Under the pieces are notes generated by a model. It was given only the letters and a program-made list of their open reading frames with translations, was not told where the DNA came from and made no database searches. Below, piece after piece: positions 52,001 through 63,180 of a stretch of DNA of 64,000 nt. Both the position numbers and the translations under genes were made by a program. This stretch comes from Pontederia crassipes (taxonomy: Eukaryota; Streptophyta; Magnoliopsida; Commelinales; Pontederiaceae): the NCBI GenBank assembly GCA_030549335.1, contig CM060195.1, positions 26,354,874 to 26,418,873 on the forward strand. The letters are read 5' to 3'. Positions within the stretch are counted from its first letter, which is position 1; each line of letters opens with the position of its first letter.

Positions 52001-52058
52001 TGATGGCAGCTTGAATGCTTTATCTATAACTTCTTCACTTGAAAACATGGAATCCTGA
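46099..52058 (+). CDS. MEE12: TAF1B/Rrn7-like RNA polymerase I initiation factor (MEE12 type), 4 exons
   Basis: Exons: 46099-46750, 47517-48359, 51253-51377, 51501-52058, together 2178 bp (725 aa plus stop). TAF1B/Rrn7 is a TFIIB-like factor that helps recruit Pol I to rDNA promoters; the Arabidopsis homologue MEE12 is needed for embryo development. An N-terminal zinc ribbon is visible (C10, C13, C28, C31; LYCEGCGG and FYCRTCGNQ), then a cyclin-like fold with VQGLQVMLQLQCEALVEKFG (about residue 150). Exon 2 opens with the family block EPHNIYGQR and HIAREAILPTDLYDW. Exon 4 ends with a basic region (RRKVGGRLIYAAHADYYI). Exon phases agree at all three junctions, but intron 1 then needs a GC-AG site (CGAG|GCATGT). 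An in-frame upstream GTG at 46087 is not used; 46099 is the first ATG. Exon 1 is GC-rich. Gene symbol is by homology. Confidence 0.88.
46751..47516 (+). other. intron 1 of the TAF1B gene, GC-AG type
   Basis: The donor AG|GCATGT resembles the GC-donor consensus AG|GCAAGT and the acceptor is TGTCTGCAG|AAGG. This is the boundary that keeps the frame (GAA formed across the junction). Nearby GT donors either break phase (46755) or are poor (46781, 46787). Confidence 0.6.
48440..50860 (-). mobile_element. LINE debris inside intron 2 of the TAF1B gene
   Basis: Two minus-strand pieces of a plant LINE are in the expected order. At 50603-50839 the frame contains CYLWLPLFDPKISVGDW and ERRLEDW, resembling the RT YLG(L/I)PL...W motif block. 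At 49104-49322 it contains VGTDFSSWNYNW followed by FPTL, resembling the 'G-x-S-x-FW-x-DxW...FP' tail region. Stops and frameshifts break both. At about 49700-49760 and 50400-50560 there are A-rich, 'atatattaaaaag'-containing stretches similar to each other, probably 3' UTR ends of separate LINE copies. The insertions account for most of this 2.9-kb intron. Confidence 0.6.
49458..49641. repeat. 92-bp near-perfect tandem duplication
   Basis: The block starting 'ggatcacatccatgaaaggt' at 49458 is repeated from 49550 with only one or two differences ('ccatgccggc' against 'ccaggccggc'). The near identity implies a recent duplication inside the old LINE debris of intron 2. Confidence 0.93.
51378..51500 (+). 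other. intron 3 of the TAF1B gene, open and a multiple of three
   Basis: 123 bp between GAAGAG|GTTAGC and TGCCTTTCAG|GATG. The upstream and downstream exons are both phase 0 and the intron has no stop in that frame, so retention would add 41 residues without breaking the protein (exitron-like). The intron is T-rich, as a normal plant intron would be. Confidence 0.75.
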
Positions 52059-53203
52059 CTCAAAAAAAGGTTTTCAAAACATAATTTTATTCTAACCTTC
52101 AACAATAAAACATAACTATACAACTCTTGAGGAAACCCTTTTATTCTCGACCTAAATATTCTCACTAGGTATGCTTATCATGCGTTAGCCCCATTTTGTT
52201 TTATCGTCTTTCTCCTGGTGTTAGGAACTTTTGTTGCAGTTCATTCGCATGTATGTATTTACTTTTATTCATAATATGTGAACTCATTTTCAATCCTACA
52301 GAGACGACTGTAGCTGTACATTTCAGACCTTTTCATAATCAACACTCTTCTGTCATCTCTAATTCATTGCCTTCTTATTATTCATGAAATTATTGTTATT
52401 TTGTCCAGCAAAGCTGACCCCAAAAAAAATCAATCAAAATTTTATTGTTTCATTTAATTCTTTTTTGTGGCTCTCCTGCTCTCCACGTCTAATGCCAGCG
52501 GTCATTTCGAGGGAAGAGGAGATGATAAGAACAAAGTTCGTAAACAGAACTTGAAACCTAGTAGCATTGACTCAAAAAAAGAATGATGTTTGATAACCAA
52601 AATAGAAAAAAAAAGATAAATACTGGAAATGGAAAGACAGATGGGGGATGGTGTTTCACATGCATCACAAGCACAGGATTGAACACACAATAGAGCATCA
52701 TGATGCTTATAGGTTAATAAAGGGCCTCCTATGATAAATTCTATATTCTCCATTGATAAAATTTATCAATTTGCAGGGGTATTTTTAAAATGTGAATGTT
52801 AGGAAGATTATTGAGATAAAATTTAGGAGGATGTATCATCGCGCAACAAAACCTGACATATACCGTGGACATGAATGCATTATGGGTGTGCAAAATAAAA
52901 ACCTATTAGTGATTGAGAGTAAAAACTTGATGCGGTGACAAAAAGAGAGAAACAAAAGGCTACTAACGGTGTTCAGCTTCTCTGCTGGTGTTACATGTCA
53001 AAAGGAAAAAGACAATCTTCAGATGTTTGGACATATATATAACCAGATTGTTCGTCGTTATTTCCATAGCAAGAGATTAATTATCAACTGCCATATATTA
53101 AGTTAAAAGAACGTGTGCAAAAATTTTCAGGCCAAAGTGGTTTAAGAAGAATCATACTTCTACTGATAATTTTGGTCATCAGGTTTAGGAATGCTGTTAC
53201 AAG
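52059..53203. other. intergenic, 3' side of the TAF1B gene
   Basis: AT-rich sequence that should include the TAF1B 3' UTR; no clear polyadenylation site or further gene was recognised. The frame at 52502-52753 (-) has no recognisable domain. Confidence 0.5.
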
Positions 53204-53590
53204 CTGTGGGTGTTTCAATCTAGGATGAGCACCGATTTGCACCAAGTTATTCAATCTAGCATTGCTCCTTCCACATCTCTGGTAACTCTCCTCTTCAATA
53301 AGGAGAGAATGCACTCCATGAAGGCTGCATTGCATGGAAGCATGATTGTGGTATTACCAGATACTCTAAACTCTTCTTCTGATGCCATAAGGAGCTCTTG
53401 AAATATCCAATTTTCAGAGGAATGCTAGGGGAGCCATGAACCCACCCACCCCACACCATCTTCAGTGTACACGACTAATGGATTTTGTCCGCATGCATTC
53501 GTACGAAGAACTTGCTGCATGAGCATGTTCTTTGATGAAGTGGAGTATTCCTTTCCTTGCCTCCTAATCCGGTCTCTTGGGACTCAACAT
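53204..53590 (-). pseudogene. decayed SAUR copy, nearly full length
   Basis: The minus strand aligns with the second SAUR from its ATG (CAAAATGTTGAGTCCC, ATG at 53590) to the C-terminus. The C-terminal part still reads NAAFMECILSLLKRR and RDVEGAMLD before an early TGA. Elsewhere indels and a lost start of the core ('aatgctaggggagcc' for 'aacgccagggggacc') break the frame. Its upstream side shares a 'ggataatgtg.tt' block (about 53830) with the copy at 40.6 kb. No intact product is expected. Confidence 0.85.
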
Positions 53591-54871
53591 TTTGCTAACT
53601 ACATATGAACACGGGAAGGAGACTAATGCTTGCAGATCTTACTAGAATGCAAGAACTTTGTCTTTGCTTGTTTCTTGGAAGGACCAAATTGAAAGTCTCG
53701 ACTCATATTGAATACGTGACGCATCAATATGTCGGATTGGAGAGAGGCTAAACCATGTGCTAGCTCTAGGTGGAAATCTGAGAAAGTGTCTGTCCAGAGT
53801 TTGGTAGGCATGCCGTTCATTTGTGAGAGCGGATAATGTGATTTGTCAACATGGCCCTAAAGTTGTAAAAATATGTATGAATAAGTTTACTAAAGAAATA
53901 TTAACACTCGTCAAGGGAATTCCTTTCTCTATCTGGTCTAGCCACAACAATTTGCTGGTTTCATACTTGAAGAAACAGCTTACTTATCTTAGAATGAAAG
54001 ATGTGTGTAGTTTTCTGCCTTTAAGTACCATTGTAAGTTACTCTAATTGACCATATACTGCCCCAATGATCAAGCCAAACCTGTAGCTTTCTGAAGTTGG
54101 ACTTGAGAGGAAGTTAGCAATATTTTAGCAAGTGAAGGTGACAATCTTGGAGCATTCAAATCATCTTTACTATCAGGGTGAGATGAACCGACATCCATAG
54201 AAGATGATAATATTCCTAAAGATATATGATCTCACTCAATGACTTAATCATCCAAGTTATGGTTTATATTTGAAAATGATAATTGTTTCATAAAAAAATT
54301 TGTCACTTGGTGTTCTGTGGCAAACCATGCCACATGCCTACACTAATTCATGCTTTTGCATATGTAAAAGTGACTTTGGGCTGAACCACTCTGGGAAGGT
54401 ATAAATAAGAAAACAAAACGAAATATGCAACAGAAACATGAGTTCAGATCTATAACTGATCTGCTGACTTGCAGACAGAAATATATTGCAGGATAAAATC
54501 TTGAACTAGAGTTAGACATGCATTAGAACTCAAAAATAGTTTCTGCATTTATTACATAATGCACGGCCATGTCTTGAGTCTAAGATTCTTATACATGTTC
54601 CATAGAAGAGTTTGTATTAGTTTGAGGAATAGAAAGTTAAACTGCAATCATTAAGCAATCCAAGTTTCCAGAGTACTTGTTCTTCATTCTTCCATGATGT
54701 TGTAGCACAAACAAAGGTTTCATAAAGAGTTGCATTCATTGACACTTTCATGTGCTATTAATGTCTCTTCTTTGTGTTTGTAATTACATCGCTCTCTCTC
54801 TCTCTCTCTCTGAGTTGTTTGAATTGGATACCCTCATGCCACTTCAAAGCTTTTGCTTCTTAAGATTCACA
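53591..54871. other. intergenic between the SAUR pseudogene and the MSL gene's 3' end
   Basis: No gene recognised. A (CT)n run lies at about 54791-54812; the part nearest 54871 should be the MSL 3' UTR. Confidence 0.5.
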
Positions 54872-57800
54872 TTAATTGAAAGTTGTCCAGTTGGATGGTA
54901 CACGTGAGGAGGTGATAGATGGCATGTTGCGAATATTCACATCAAAGGGCAGCATGCGATACTCGATATCAAGTTCCTTTAAGACTTTGATTGTCTCTTC
55001 TAGGACAAGCTCTCTCCTTTGAAACCTCACAAGCATATCTTGAAAGTTGACTCGGTGCCTCATCCATATCGATATTCTTAGCCTGTTCATATCATCCACA
55101 TCTCTGAGAACAATTGCAGAGTCACCGAGATACCAGTGTTCCGTTTTGTCATTCATGAACCTGAGATAGTACATTTCAATGTGTTCTTATACAACAACAA
55201 CAACAACAAAGCCTTATCCCACTAGGTGGGGTCGGCTACATGGATCATACGACGCCATTCCGATTCGTTGATCCATGTTCATAAGAGTCGACAGGATTTT
55301 ATGCTGGCTGTCGGGGCCTAACACAACCCTCCTCCTTTATCCGGGCTTGGAACCGGCTATAAAATATAGGCGGAGTTATTTCAATGTGTTCTTATATCCA
55401 AAAGAAAATATTCCAGGCAAACATAAAATCAGAATGTATAAGGAAATCATCTTAAGCTTTGATCACTATAAAAAGGATTGGAGAGGAGACAAATTTAATA
55501 ACAATTAAAGGATACAGATCCAAGCCATAGTTGTAGCCTAACTCACTTTCTGATTCTTTTACAGATTTAGTCTTAATTAAATGGATCAATCACTTATGAA
55601 GGCATCATTTTGTTAGCTCTTCTAATTTACAAAGAAAGAAAAGAATGCATATGATAGCTACCTACTAATTTGTAAACGTCCCCGAACCACATTTTACAAT
55701 GTGCTGAGAGGGCTGCAAATCATTATCCAATTACCATTTCAGAACTTAAAGATGAAATATTCAGTTTCCATGTCTCTAATGTTTGAACCATAATGGGTAA
55801 TTCATATGATTGTTGCTTGAGAAAATTATATGCAAGAAAGCTTTAAAGGCATCATTATATCTTACTTTAGAATTCTGTCTCGCATGATAGCAATCTTCTC
55901 AACTGGAGTAGCAACATGCACACAGATCTCAATTGATTCACCCATGTCTGGACTTCGATAGAAATTGCCAATCGACTTGGTGGCTAAAATATTGTTCGGA
56001 TATTGCAACTTCTGGTTGTCATACCTTAGGAAAACTGTTGTCATAATGTTCATCTCTTCCACTACCATCTAATTTTTGAAACAACAATATCTTTTCAAAA
56101 TCGATCCAAGATAAAAGTAAATAAATAAAGTTTAATATTTTTCGTACCTGAATTCCATCGATTTCACATCGATCACCAACATCAAAGGGATGCATGACAA
56201 AGAGGAAAACGAGTGCTTCGAAGACAATTCTCACAGTGTTACCAAAAATAAAGACTGCTAGAAGAATTTGAGAGCTAAGTAACACAAAGAAATGGGTTGT
56301 TGCTAGGCCAAGAATAAGAAGCCATATCACAATGACAATGAGGCCGACGATAACATTGGCCATTCGATGGAGGGTGTTTACCACAGTCTTTGTGTCATTC
56401 AGTGTCAATGAAAGGGCCTTTCTATCTCTAAATGAATTGACCTACATAAACACAAGATCACTTCAGTTTTCCAAATATGTATGCAATATTGAAGTTACCA
56501 CATAGAAAATGCAATCAATAAAGAGAAATTTACCATCCAATTCTTGAAAGATTTCCTGCTAACCCTATTCCTTTCTTGTGCTCCTTCAAACAAACTCATA
56601 GTTCTCGCGGCATCATCCTCCCTCATGAAACGCATCAGATCAACGAAGTAGATGTACCTGAGAAGTCATGCATTTGAATCAACACTTGATAGTATTCTTC
56701 GATAAATTTGTTCAAGGCATGCTGCAATATGAATTTTCCACAGCATTCTAAGTTCTTGACAGATAACTGCACAAGAATTGAGATCTACAAATGTTTCTTC
56801 AGGGCGAACAACTATTATTGCACAATTGTGATGAAATTATATCAAGATAATACTGCTAAGTGCATTTGAGCATTGTAAATGAATTCTTCGAGTTCTAACG
56901 CATTTATACTGGTGCAAAACAATCATTGGAAGACAGCAAGAAGATTAGGATGTATTGCTAACTGGAGATGTCACTAATTCTAAGATGGCACAGGCACTTA
57001 CTTGGAACCAGGGGCGGCTACATTTTGGAATATCTTCTTTGCCGCGGCCTTGGCCTCGCACTCGCTTCGTATGCTCATGGTGGTCTCTTCATCCTCCACA
57101 TAGCCCCTACGTATCTGCTCATCAAGTGTCGTCAACCTTCCATAACGCACAATCTTCATCATTCTCTTCATGTTCCAGGCAGATACATTCTTCTGGTTGA
57201 GTTTCCTGAGCTTCTCAATGGTGATCCCTTCATCTTGCTGCTTACCACCATCCTTCTTGGAGGCGGAGCCGGACAACTTGATGCTCTTACGGTTCTGTTC
57301 ACCCCTCTGCAGCGAGCTGCCGCTCTTGTTCCGCAGTGCGGCCACCTTGAGGTCGTTTGGTATTTTAACCCCCGCACTCTGGAGGTTCTGCATCTCGGCC
57401 ATGATCCTGTTCTTCTCCTCTTGAGGTTCTTGAATTTCAAGCTCAACCACCGGCAGGCCGGAGAGCGTCTCGATTACGTATTGATTGAATACGGCTTCCT
57501 GGATGCGGTCGAAGTAGGTGCTAACATGGAAGGAGGAAGCCAAAACCTTGATCAGTAGTGTCTTCAAGAGCCGGATCAAGGTGGCCACCAAAAGGCAGAG
57601 AAGGACCTTGGTGACATAAGGGAGGGCCTTGTTGTTGGTTTCGCGCCGCACCTCCTTGTCGAATAAGAAGTGCCATGATAAAAGGACGAGGCCCAGCCAG
57701 ATGAAGTTTTTGACGGCCGTGCGGACGCCATAGACGAAGTAGAGAACACGCTTCCGCAGGACGAAGTTGAGTTCGATTAAAAACACGGCCAAACGGATGA

Positions 57801-58872
57801 TCCAGCCGGACACGAGGCGACCGCAGATGAGGACGAGGACGAGGAGAGACCACTTCCAGAGGTGCAGTTCCCATACTGTTACATGCCGGAGGCGGGAAAT
57901 GACGAGGCTGCAGACCAGTGCAGCAAGTATGAGGACGAAGCCGAGGCACTCGAGGAAGGTGAACCAGCTGAACTTGGCACGCTTGAGCTCACTGGGGATG
58001 TCGTCGTCCACGAAGGGATCCTCGTCGTCATCTTCGGAGCTCTGCGACTTGACCAAGGCCCCCGACTTGAGCAAGCCCGAGCGGAGCTGGCCTGAGATTG
58101 GAATCTTGCTGGACCTTTTCACGTCTTCATTGGGAACGGGAGCCACGACTGGCATTGGCGTTGTCGGCGGTTCCATCAGTCTCGACCGCGTCTTGGCTCG
58201 AAGCAGCGAGGGGCTCCGCTGGAAGGCCGCGTTGGAGCTGCACCGGATCACTTCAGGGACGACGCCGTCTGCCTCCTTCCTGGCCGAGTTGCCGAGAGGG
58301 GCCTTCATGCTGCGGCGGTCATCCCCTTTCCTGTCGTCGCTGTCGGATGAAGAAGAAGAAGAGTTCCTGCGTCTCCGTGGCGGCCGCGGAGGCAAGGAGA
58401 CGCCGATTTCCGTGGACAGAGAGGCGGACGTGGCCTGGGAATTCAGCTCCTCAATCTCCAGGCCGCCCATGTTGATGGCCAGCTCGGAGTCGGCGCCGGA
58501 CCGCTGCCTACGGATTAGTTTGCTCATCTGTCGCGACGGTGGTTCCTCAGTGATCTGCGGCACGATAGCAGCCGGAATTTTGCTCTGTTTCTTGAAGCCG
58601 AATTCTCCCCTGCTGCTGTCGCCGCCGGTTTGTTCCTCCTTCCACGCATCGCCATTCCTCCACATTTTGGCGCTGGCGATGTTGTTAAGCGCGGCGGCGT
58701 CTTCGACCTTCACGACGACATCGCCGGGGTGGAGGCGGTCGGCGGCAGCTTCTTGGACGTCGTCGTCCTGGAGGAGGATGGGCTGCTCCTCCAGCTGGTC
58801 CGAGAAGGTGGTCCTGGAGATGGAGCGGCGGTGGGAGCCGTGGGACTTGAAGGATCTCCTCAACGAATCCAT
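54872..58872 (-). CDS. MSL10-like mechanosensitive ion channel (MscS family), 5 exons
   Basis: Exons on the minus strand: 58872-57002, 56657-56534, 56441-56148, 56068-55866, 55160-54872; total 2781 bp, 926 aa plus stop, all phases consistent. Plant MSL8/9/10-type proteins are plasma-membrane, tension-gated, anion-preferring channels. Residues 1-300 are a soluble acidic, Ser-rich, phosphorylatable-looking N-terminus (poly-Ser/Asp near 171-181, SSEDDDEDPF near 278-287). TM segments lie at about 302-327, 336-370, 373-404 and 418-449, then a long loop. The conserved pore region in exon 3 has two hydrophobic segments (about 691-712 and 716-749) ending MHPFDVGDRCEIDG, the MscS signature. Exon 4 starts MVVEEMNIMTTVFLRYDNQ, characteristic of the MSL10 group. 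The start is the first ATG; the frame upstream to 58974 has only a GTG. Exon 1 is GC-rich, later exons AT-rich. Splice sites are canonical (for example CCAA|GTAAGT). Confidence 0.93.
55192..55377 (-). mobile_element. Au-type SINE in the last MSL intron
   Basis: On the minus strand it contains a B-box GGTTCCAAGCCC, then 'cggataaaggaggagggttg', and ends with 'ccgaccccacctagtgggat' followed by 'aaggc' and a (TTG)n tail, the 3' signature I associate with the widespread plant Au SINE. Body 186 bp. A perfect 19-bp target duplication, ATTTCAATGTGTTCTTATA, lies at 55173-55191 and 55378-55396. It is in the same orientation as the gene, and its tail ends about 30 bp upstream of the last exon's acceptor (55161-55162). 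Confidence 0.92.
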
Positions 58873-60205
58873 AGCCACAGCGCTCTGACTGCTGCTTCCG
58901 TGCAGGAAGCTAATTGGGGTGGTCGGAGAAAAGGGAGAAGACAGGGATCGAAGGGGAAGGTGAAGAGAAACCACAACGTAAACTGAGAGAAAAAAGTCCC
59001 GCGAAAATGTACTATTTATTTATTTTTAATTATGGTTTATGATTGTGATTAATGTGCATAATTATGGTTTAATTACAACGGCCACCGCGAACTAACGAGT
59101 GCAATATATAGAAATGGAGAGCAACTAACTCTTTTATGGAAGGAATTTATTTTATTTTATTTGAAAATAAAATACTAATTTTACAAAAAAAAAGGATAAA
59201 GGTGGAAGGAATGTTAAGTGACGCAAACTAAAGTTTGTTTTATTAATTAAAGAAATAGGGAGTTTAAAAACCTGACAAAATTATAATAAAAGATAAAATA
59301 TATAACAAAATTAGTTGTTGAGAAGGCACTTACAAACCGTTGTTTAAAATGAATGCTCATGCTAGTGGCTTTCTTTTTTCCTTTTAATCAAAGCTATTTT
59401 TTTTTCCTGTGTTTGCCTATGAAATTGTTCCAACTTCCGAGAGAACAAAGTAAAATAAAAACCATATATTCCAAATTTTATCATTAAAACTTTGATCATC
59501 CGATCAGTAACAGCACTGTGAGGATTCTTGAGTATAATTGGATGAATTGAATAATTTTCAAAATTACATAGTTTAAGTAAACTCATTTTTGTCAGTAATT
59601 TTGCATCGTAAAATCGAATCATAAATACATAGCGTTTATGTACCAAATAAGTTTAACTATTTAAATAGTTATTATGATCTATAAATCATGAACAATTAAT
59701 ATATTTTATTTATATGAAAGTAATCAAAATAACACTATAATTTACAATTAAGAAATGTTAACTAATTATCAAATATTATATTTATTAAGATAAGAAAATT
59801 ATAAAAAAATAAGCAAAATGATCACACTAAAATATATAATCGTGATACTAATTTCACGTTCAATCACAAATACATTAATCAAATAAAATATTTAAGAAAA
59901 TTTTTATTGTACAAAATAAATGATTGTGTGTAATCGTATAGAATCCTATAGACTTCTATACGAGTTTATAACATATTATGAAACTGTTTAAATTAATAAC
60001 TATGTAGATTCAAGAGTCTAAATTATTTAAAAATTTATATGGATTTGATTCTTTAACTCGAGAGTATAACAAAGTACATCCATAAGCATTTAATTGTGTG
60101 CCTGCAATACACATTCTTTAACTCGATTCAAATTGATATTTTAAAAAAAAATGGAATCTAGAAAACATATAGAAAAACATTTAATGCTCTAGTTATCAAA
60201 ATTAA
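58873..60205. other. MSL upstream region and AT-rich intergenic
   Basis: 58873-58990 is GC-rich and probably MSL 5' UTR (minus strand). Beyond it the sequence is very AT-rich with no recognised gene; the frame at 59362-59646 (-) has no domain. Confidence 0.5.
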
Positions 60206-60227
60206 ATTAGTCAAGATTAGTAGTTTT

Positions 60228-60372
60228 TTTGGGTAGCCAACTCCCGGTATCTAGGAAGCAGTTCCGATCCAACTCACGCGACGCTAATAAGGATTTTTTA
60301 TGTTCACAAAATTCGAATTCGAGATTTTACTTAAATGAGAAGCTGTTTACCACTCCACCCCAACCCTTCTTG
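60228..60372 (-). mobile_element. tRNA-derived SINE, copy 2 (internally deleted)
   Basis: On the minus strand it begins AAGGGTTGGGGTGGAGTGGT and ends 'gggagttggctaccc' plus an A-run, matching both ends of the SINE at 21479-21738, but it is about 115 bp shorter. A 22-bp target duplication with one mismatch flanks it (60206-60227 and 60373-60394; it begins ATTAGTCA and ends TAGTTTT). Confidence 0.85.
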
Positions 60373-60394
60373 ATTAGTCAGGATTAGTAGTTTT

Positions 60395-61600
60395 GATAGA
60401 ACTAAACGGAGAAGGATACATCCATGGCGCGCGCCCATCATCTTGATGGAATGAGTTTGCGAGCAGAGTTTTGTCACGCGCCGCGCCCTTCACTTCACAT
60501 GAAGTGCACAAGGCACACACACCGGTTCTAGTGGCAGCTTTGTGAGAAACAGTTTGACTTGTTGTAACTTGTTCTTCTCGATGTGAAGAAACAGATTGAT
60601 GGATAGATAGATAGCTTGGAGGTCCAATGTCCGCACATGCTTGCGTTAGACAAAGGCATGAGATGATGCCATGTACCTTTGCCTTCGTAGATAGATAGAA
60701 GATGGAATAGGAGGATGCTACATAGTAAGTTTCACATAGTGGGAGGAAGTAAATATTGGGAGAAATCAAGTTGATACAAAGGACAATGAGATGGGAGAAT
60801 TTATGCAGGGACTTCATCTGTTGCTGTTGTCACAAGGCTCGTTCCCTCCTATGTCTCTGTTGTGTTCTTCTGACTGTCTAGTGCACTGAATACATTACTC
60901 AATTGATGTAATCAGGTGGTCAGAAAATATTCTACCAACCAAATCAATTTATCTCCATATATTTTAGCGTCAGTTGATCTACCGCAAGTCTATCTACAAC
61001 TCGAGAGATTTCATGTTCTAATTGCTACTGAACCCTTCATTTGCCATCTAATAAAAAACCATCATAAGAGAAGCTAAAAATAAATTAACTGCTTGAATCC
61101 ATAGTAGTTAGTGTCTTGTGCATTAGGAGTTGGCATTCGAGTGCCTTCTTAAGTTGATTAAAATGTAAAGGACTGATTCAGAAAGAGAACCAAAGAAAAA
61201 CTTCAGTAGCTTATATACCTGAAGAATCTAAACTCCACTAAGGAAGGCACGTTGGCAGCAGTTGCCTAACTAGAAACGACATTCTGATTTTTATAGCTAA
61301 TGGAAAAATTTAATTGTGGCAATGTGACCAGAGGTGTTCATGTCACCAGCTCTTTCTCGGCACAGGCGAAGTGGCACCTTACTAAGCTTGTTTTGAGTGT
61401 GCAACGGAAGGATTCTAATTGAAATAACTTGCCGACAGTCGCTCTAATAAGTTTCTTATCACAAACATAACGAAAGTGTTCAACGAATCATGGGACTGTA
61501 GCACTACCATGTTGAGGAAACAATGTAGGCGCTTGAACACTTGGCATTCAAATGATCATCCAGAGAGCTACAAGACATCGAGAAGGGTCAATGATATGAA
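60395..61600. other. intergenic, no gene recognised
   Basis: The frame at 60374-60817 (-) overlaps the SINE flank and has no recognisable domain. A GATA-type microrepeat lies near 60600-60612. Confidence 0.45.
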
Positions 61601-61804
61601 TTTTCATCACATGATTAAGACATGAGTACTAAAATTAAGAAGCCTGCTTGCATTAAGAGGAAATACGAAATCAACATAGGCTTGGGGAGGTACTAGTGCA
61701 CTCCTCCTTTGGTGAGACTGATCGTCGTAGGGTTTGCTGAAATGCACATTCTTCCGATTCTGGGACCTTTTTAGAAGCATTAGTGATACCTTTGGATATG
61801 GACA

Positions 61805-61925
61805 TGACGATGTCATTGTGCTTGTCAACGAAGATGATGCACCTTTGACACTCATCCATTTGGTAGATCAAAGTGATGTAATTATGCTTATCGACAAAGA
61901 TGATGCACTTTTGGCATATTTGTTC
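61805..61925. repeat. two diverged tandem copies of a unit of about 66 bp
   Basis: 'gatgtcattgtgcttgtcaa' (about 61810) and 'gatgtaattatgcttatcga' (about 61876) each precede 'aagatgatgcac.tttg.ca'. Confidence 0.75.
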
Positions 61926-62993
61926 ATCGAGTGACTGACTCTACGTAGAAGAGTAGTCATTCCAAGTCTTCATCAATTCACGAAGATGCTCATGAAGATG
62001 CTCCACTTGGTAACAAGTGGATAGATGTTGGAGAACACGTGACAGGAGCTTCTAACTTCACCTTTATCTCTATTTTAAAGGGCAATGTCAGTGACAAGTC
62101 TCCTGAGTCTTGAACTTCAATCTTGGAGCTCCCTTTGGTTGGCAGTGGAACACTTGGAAGTTGAATGCCAAAGGTTCACCAAATGCCCGATACTCGAGCT
62201 AGTTGTCGTATTGGTATTGGGGTTGAGACATTAGTTGTATTGGCATATAGCTGACTCGTTCCAGTTCTCGAAGGGTGAATTAAATCACTTGCGGGGGGAC
62301 ATTTGACAAGGTAGGTTGGACTTACAGTTCATTTTAGAGTGTTTGCTTGATGTGCTAGATTGGTGTTTGGCAGCACAACAAGATGCTTGCAAATGTTGTT
62401 TCGTAGATGAAAGAAACGTTGAACATTTATACTTGACATGGGGCCAATTTCTATTGTGCAGCGGTTGCACAACTGAGCGTGTGATTCAACGTCAATAGTG
62501 AAGAACAACGTTAGATTATCATGACTGATATGGTAATAATCTTTGAATTGACATGAGTACTTTGAGTTATATGACTAGATGTGTAATGTGACATCATGAC
62601 ATGAGTGACACAAAACCATCATGGCTAGGAATGAGGACCTCTTCTTGATGCACGACATTTCATGATTCATGACTGGATGTACAAAGTGTCCGACTTGCTC
62701 GAATAATAATACATAATCGTCCCGGTTAGGTGGGGCAATCGATTTGTCATAGTTAGGCATAGCGGGCGTTCATTGGCATGACACATGCACATGAGGAACT
62801 TGCTGCAATGCACGACTGGACATGCAACAACGAAGCTTGCCACACATTCGTTGTTGATGTTCATGATTGAAAACATGGAGCCAGTGCACTTGGGCGTTGT
62901 GGGAGTTTGCAAACAAAAGCACTCTTTTGCACGCCAAGGCATGTTGAGACAACATGAATAAGTCATCGTCACATGGATTTGAAAAGGATGATT

Positions 62994-63005
62994 GCTCTGA
63001 TACCA
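62994..63005 (-). other. PBS-like site (tRNA-iMet)
   Basis: Exact match to TGGTATCAGAGC on the minus strand. In an LTR element the plus-strand bases after 63005 should begin an LTR with TG; here they read 'cttcgagg', so the context is not standard. Confidence 0.4.
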
Positions 63006-63180
63006 CTTCGAGGTTGGACTTGTTCGATAAACTTGATGAAACAACATGATTACCAAGTTGGATCTTCTTTGAGCTACTTATTCTTTCACTACGTACAATT
63101 AAAAGAGCTTGTCTAGACGATGGACACATCAAGACACTTTGTCACAAGAGAAAGCGATCCATTAACATTCATGAGTCAGG

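Larger units (their letters stand above)
61601..63140. other. unrecognised region of less AT-rich sequence with a PBS-like site
   Basis: Several medium frames on the minus strand (62667-63056, 62770-63132) show no domain I recognise. The minus strand at 62994-63005 reads TGGTATCAGAGC exactly, the initiator-Met PBS of LTR elements, but no LTR pair was found around it. Composition and the PBS suggest a non-autonomous or decayed retroelement; this is tentative. Confidence 0.35.

Noticed and set aside
58873..58974. 34-residue N-terminal extension of the MSL protein
   Set aside because: No ATG in frame upstream of 58872 (the frame opens with GTG); the segment is probably 5' UTR.
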